From positions 62,001 through 126,000 of the forward strand of contig JAWKQN010000003.1 of assembly GCA_041390125.1 (NCBI GenBank): a DNA stretch of 64,000 bases, given 5' to 3'. Every line of letters starts with the position of its first letter. Within the stretch, counting starts at the first letter, position 1. This DNA is from Gemmatimonadota bacterium. GTDB taxonomy: Bacteria; Gemmatimonadota; Gemmatimonadetes; Longimicrobiales; Gaopeijiaceae. Position numbers and translations under genes: made by a program. Of the stretch, positions 62,474 through 64,000 are shown piece after piece. A model generated the notes under the pieces. The model was not told where the DNA came from. It did not search any database and worked only from the letters and a program-made list of their open reading frames with translations.

Positions 62474-63031
62474 TCAGCGACCGGGCGGCGTCAGATATCG
62501 ATCGGGGATCCGGTTCTCGGGACGCTCGGCGTCCCAGAAGATCGAGACGATCCAGTAACGCGCCCCGTCGTTCAACAGCTGGATGGAGTTGATTCCACGC
62601 TGGAAGGGCTCCGCGTCGTCGGGTCGGTTCTTCGACTGATACGCGCTGAACACATGGACGATGTTGCCGAACGCCTCCGTGGTGCGTCCGATCTCGTCCT
62701 CGTAGAAACCGCGCTCCTCCAGGCTGGCACCTGCCGCCTGCGCGTATTCCTGCGGCGACCAGACGCGGTGTCCGACGCCGTTCGGACCGCGGCCGGTGGG
62801 AATCAAGCGCGCGCCCTCCGGGATGAAGAGCGAGTGGAACCGGTCCCAATCGCGCGTCTGACCGGCGGGGCCCGAGATGACGTCGTACAGGGCGCCGATG
62901 ATCGCGTCGAGCGAGCCGACGTCCACCGGGTCGGCCGCAGCACTCTGCGCGCTCACCCCGCGCGTCGCGAAGGGCAGCCAGGAGAGGCCGAGGATCGAGA
63001 GCGCGAGGAGCGCGGTGCGGGGACGGATCAT
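62474..63031 (-). CDS. SnoaL/DUF4440-like secreted protein
   Basis: 185 residues with signal TALLALSILGLSWLPFATRGVSAQ. The mature part is NTF2-like: LDAIIGALYDVISGPAGQTRDWDRFHSLF is the helical start with the DW..F.SLF pattern of DUF4440/SnoaL-like domains, followed by RVWSPQEYAQAAGASL, IVHVFSAYQSKN and SIQLLNDGARYWIVSIFWDA (the motif-quoted strands of the cone). It may be an isomerase or hydrolase-like fold, or just a ligand-binding protein. GGAGG 7 bases before the ATG decides the start. Confidence 0.88.
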   Translation of the reverse strand: MIRPRTALLALSILGLSWLPFATRGVSAQSAAADPVDVGSLDAIIGALYDVISGPAGQTRDWDRFHSLFIPEGARLIPTGRGPNGVGHRVWSPQEYAQAAGASLEERGFYEDEIGRTTEAFGNIVHVFSAYQSKNRPDDAEPFQRGINSIQLLNDGARYWIVSIFWDAERPENRIPDRYLTPPGR

Positions 63032-63164
63032 GGTACACCTCCAGGGATGGCGGACGGTGTGGCTTGGACCGTACGGGAGGGAAAGAGGTTGCCCGCTCCT
63101 GCGCGGTCCCGCGAGCAGGTGGATCTCCTCCAGCAAGAGGTCACGGACGTCGATCTCCGGATGC

Positions 63165-64000
63165 TCAGGGCGAGCCCGGCGGCCAGCGCGGCAGCGCTCG
63201 CCCCGAGGTCCAGGGGACGCCTGCGGCCTCGAGGCGGGCCTCGAGCGCGGGCAGGTCGGTCTCGATGATCTGCTGCGCCTCCCTGTGCACATCCGTGAAC
63301 GCATCCGCGGCGATACGAACCTGCTGCCGATGGGTCGCCGTGGGTCCCCACTGCCCCCGCCAGTGGCCGCTCACGACCTGATTGACCCGCCCCACGATCC
63401 CCGGCATCGTGGGCTCGCTGCGCGCGCCGCGGGTCCGATCCCCGTTGAGCGCCTCCTGTACGTCGAGCAGGCGCAACTCGAGGGCGCGCGCGTCCTGACG
63501 GAGCGCTTCCGGCGCGGCCGCGGCCCGATCGAGTGCCCGTTGCAGCGTCCGCACCCGATCGAGGGCGTCGGCGGTCGCGCGCTGGGTGCCGGTGACGGCC
63601 CGCAGCAGGGCCCCGGTCTCCTGCTGGAACGCGAGGACCGCCGCGCGGTCCTGGAGCGGGATCGCCGCCTCACCGATCGGTGCGATCTCGAAGGGGACAG
63701 GAGCGGTCAGCTCCTGCACCGTTCCGTCCACCCGGCTGGAGAGCGAGACCGTATACCGGCCCGGCAGGGCCATCGGGCCCGCGGAGCCGCCCCCGAACCC
63801 TCCGCCTCCTCCGCCCGCGGTGACCGGGGCATAGGAGGGATAGCGGTAGTCCCACGTCGCGCGATGCATCCCCGAGGCGGTGCTTCCACGCACGGTGTTC
63901 ACGATGGCGCCCTCCGCGTCCCGGATGGTCAGGAACACCTGCGGGTCCGGCTCCCGATCCTCCGCCTCGAGCGCTTCCCAGGTCGGGTACGGCGTATCCT
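63165..64000 (-). CDS. C-terminal part of a third BNR/sortilin-like protein
   Basis: The minus-strand frame is open to the window edge, so 278 residues of the C-terminus are present and the start is outside. The order matches the C-terminal domains of the two complete BNR proteins here: a strand run (VFLTIRDAEGAIVNTVRG, GMHRATWDYRYPSYAPV), a Gly-rich loop (GGGGGGFGGGSAGP), PGRYTVSLSSRVDG and a long helical tail (LDRVRTLQRALDRAAAAPEA, DVHREAQQIIETDLPALEAR). The propeller repeats themselves are not visible, so the identity rests on this similarity. Confidence 0.82.
   Translation of the reverse strand, partial: DTPYPTWEALEAEDREPDPQVFLTIRDAEGAIVNTVRGSTASGMHRATWDYRYPSYAPVTAGGGGGGFGGGSAGPMALPGRYTVSLSSRVDGTVQELTAPVPFEIAPIGEAAIPLQDRAAVLAFQQETGALLRAVTGTQRATADALDRVRTLQRALDRAAAAPEALRQDARALELRLLDVQEALNGDRTRGARSEPTMPGIVGRVNQVVSGHWRGQWGPTATHRQQVRIAADAFTDVHREAQQIIETDLPALEARLEAAGVPWTSGRALPRWPPGSP

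Overview
This is a gene-dense, very GC-rich (roughly 70 percent by eye) bacterial chromosome segment with no rRNA, tRNA, prophage, insertion sequence or CRISPR array that I can see. The gene content points to a free-living diderm heterotroph: outer-membrane barrels, a LolA-like shuttle, many lipoproteins and exported beta-propellers. Large exported BNR/sortilin-like propellers, exported amidases and M28 peptidases, DUF2911, a monomeric isocitrate dehydrogenase and BTAD regulators together look most like Gemmatimonadota. That assignment is inference from gene content.

Layout. Positions 1-6100 carry, on the minus strand, an Ig-like lipoprotein cut by the window edge and a signalling operon: membrane PAS histidine kinase, single-domain response regulator, REC-GGDEF-EAL protein. 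Positions 6260-14720 hold a small barrel, an exported amidase, a propeller lipoprotein, a three-gene operon of unknown function and monomeric isocitrate dehydrogenase followed by strong hairpins. Positions 14820-25420 hold a large BNR propeller and two giant tandem paralogues of a membrane-bound SARP/AfsR-like regulator (DNA-binding domain, BTAD, ATPase, one membrane helix, extracytoplasmic propeller, Ig-like and LamG-like domains). A SARP-type heptamer direct repeat lies before the first of them. Positions 25680-38300 are mixed single genes: two propeller lipoproteins, a class V aminotransferase, a Dna2-like nuclease-helicase, DUF2911, an M28 peptidase, a shortened FkbM methyltransferase, YceI and a secreted protein of unknown family. 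Positions 38375-53480 hold prfC, a second BNR propeller, a class II photolyase, a second amidase, a CocE/NonD hydrolase, a 9-helix M28 peptidase fused to a propeller, and a TRIC/UPF0126 channel.

Positions 53510-59240 are a tightly coupled six-gene minus-strand operon: small lipoprotein, LolA-like protein, two FtsX-type permeases, ABC ATPase and outer-membrane barrel. Together these could span the whole envelope. Positions 59240-64000 hold a PAP2 phosphatase, a GntR-type regulator with an unusual repetitive upstream region, a SnoaL/DUF4440-like secreted protein and the C-terminal part of a third BNR propeller.

The best candidates for undescribed biology are the paired transmembrane SARP-like regulators with their putative autoregulatory promoter, and the ABC/LolA-like/barrel operon. 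Several intergenic regions carry short tandem repeats (17 bp x 9, 47 bp x 3, about 23 bp x 4) or overlapping palindromes that no gene explains.
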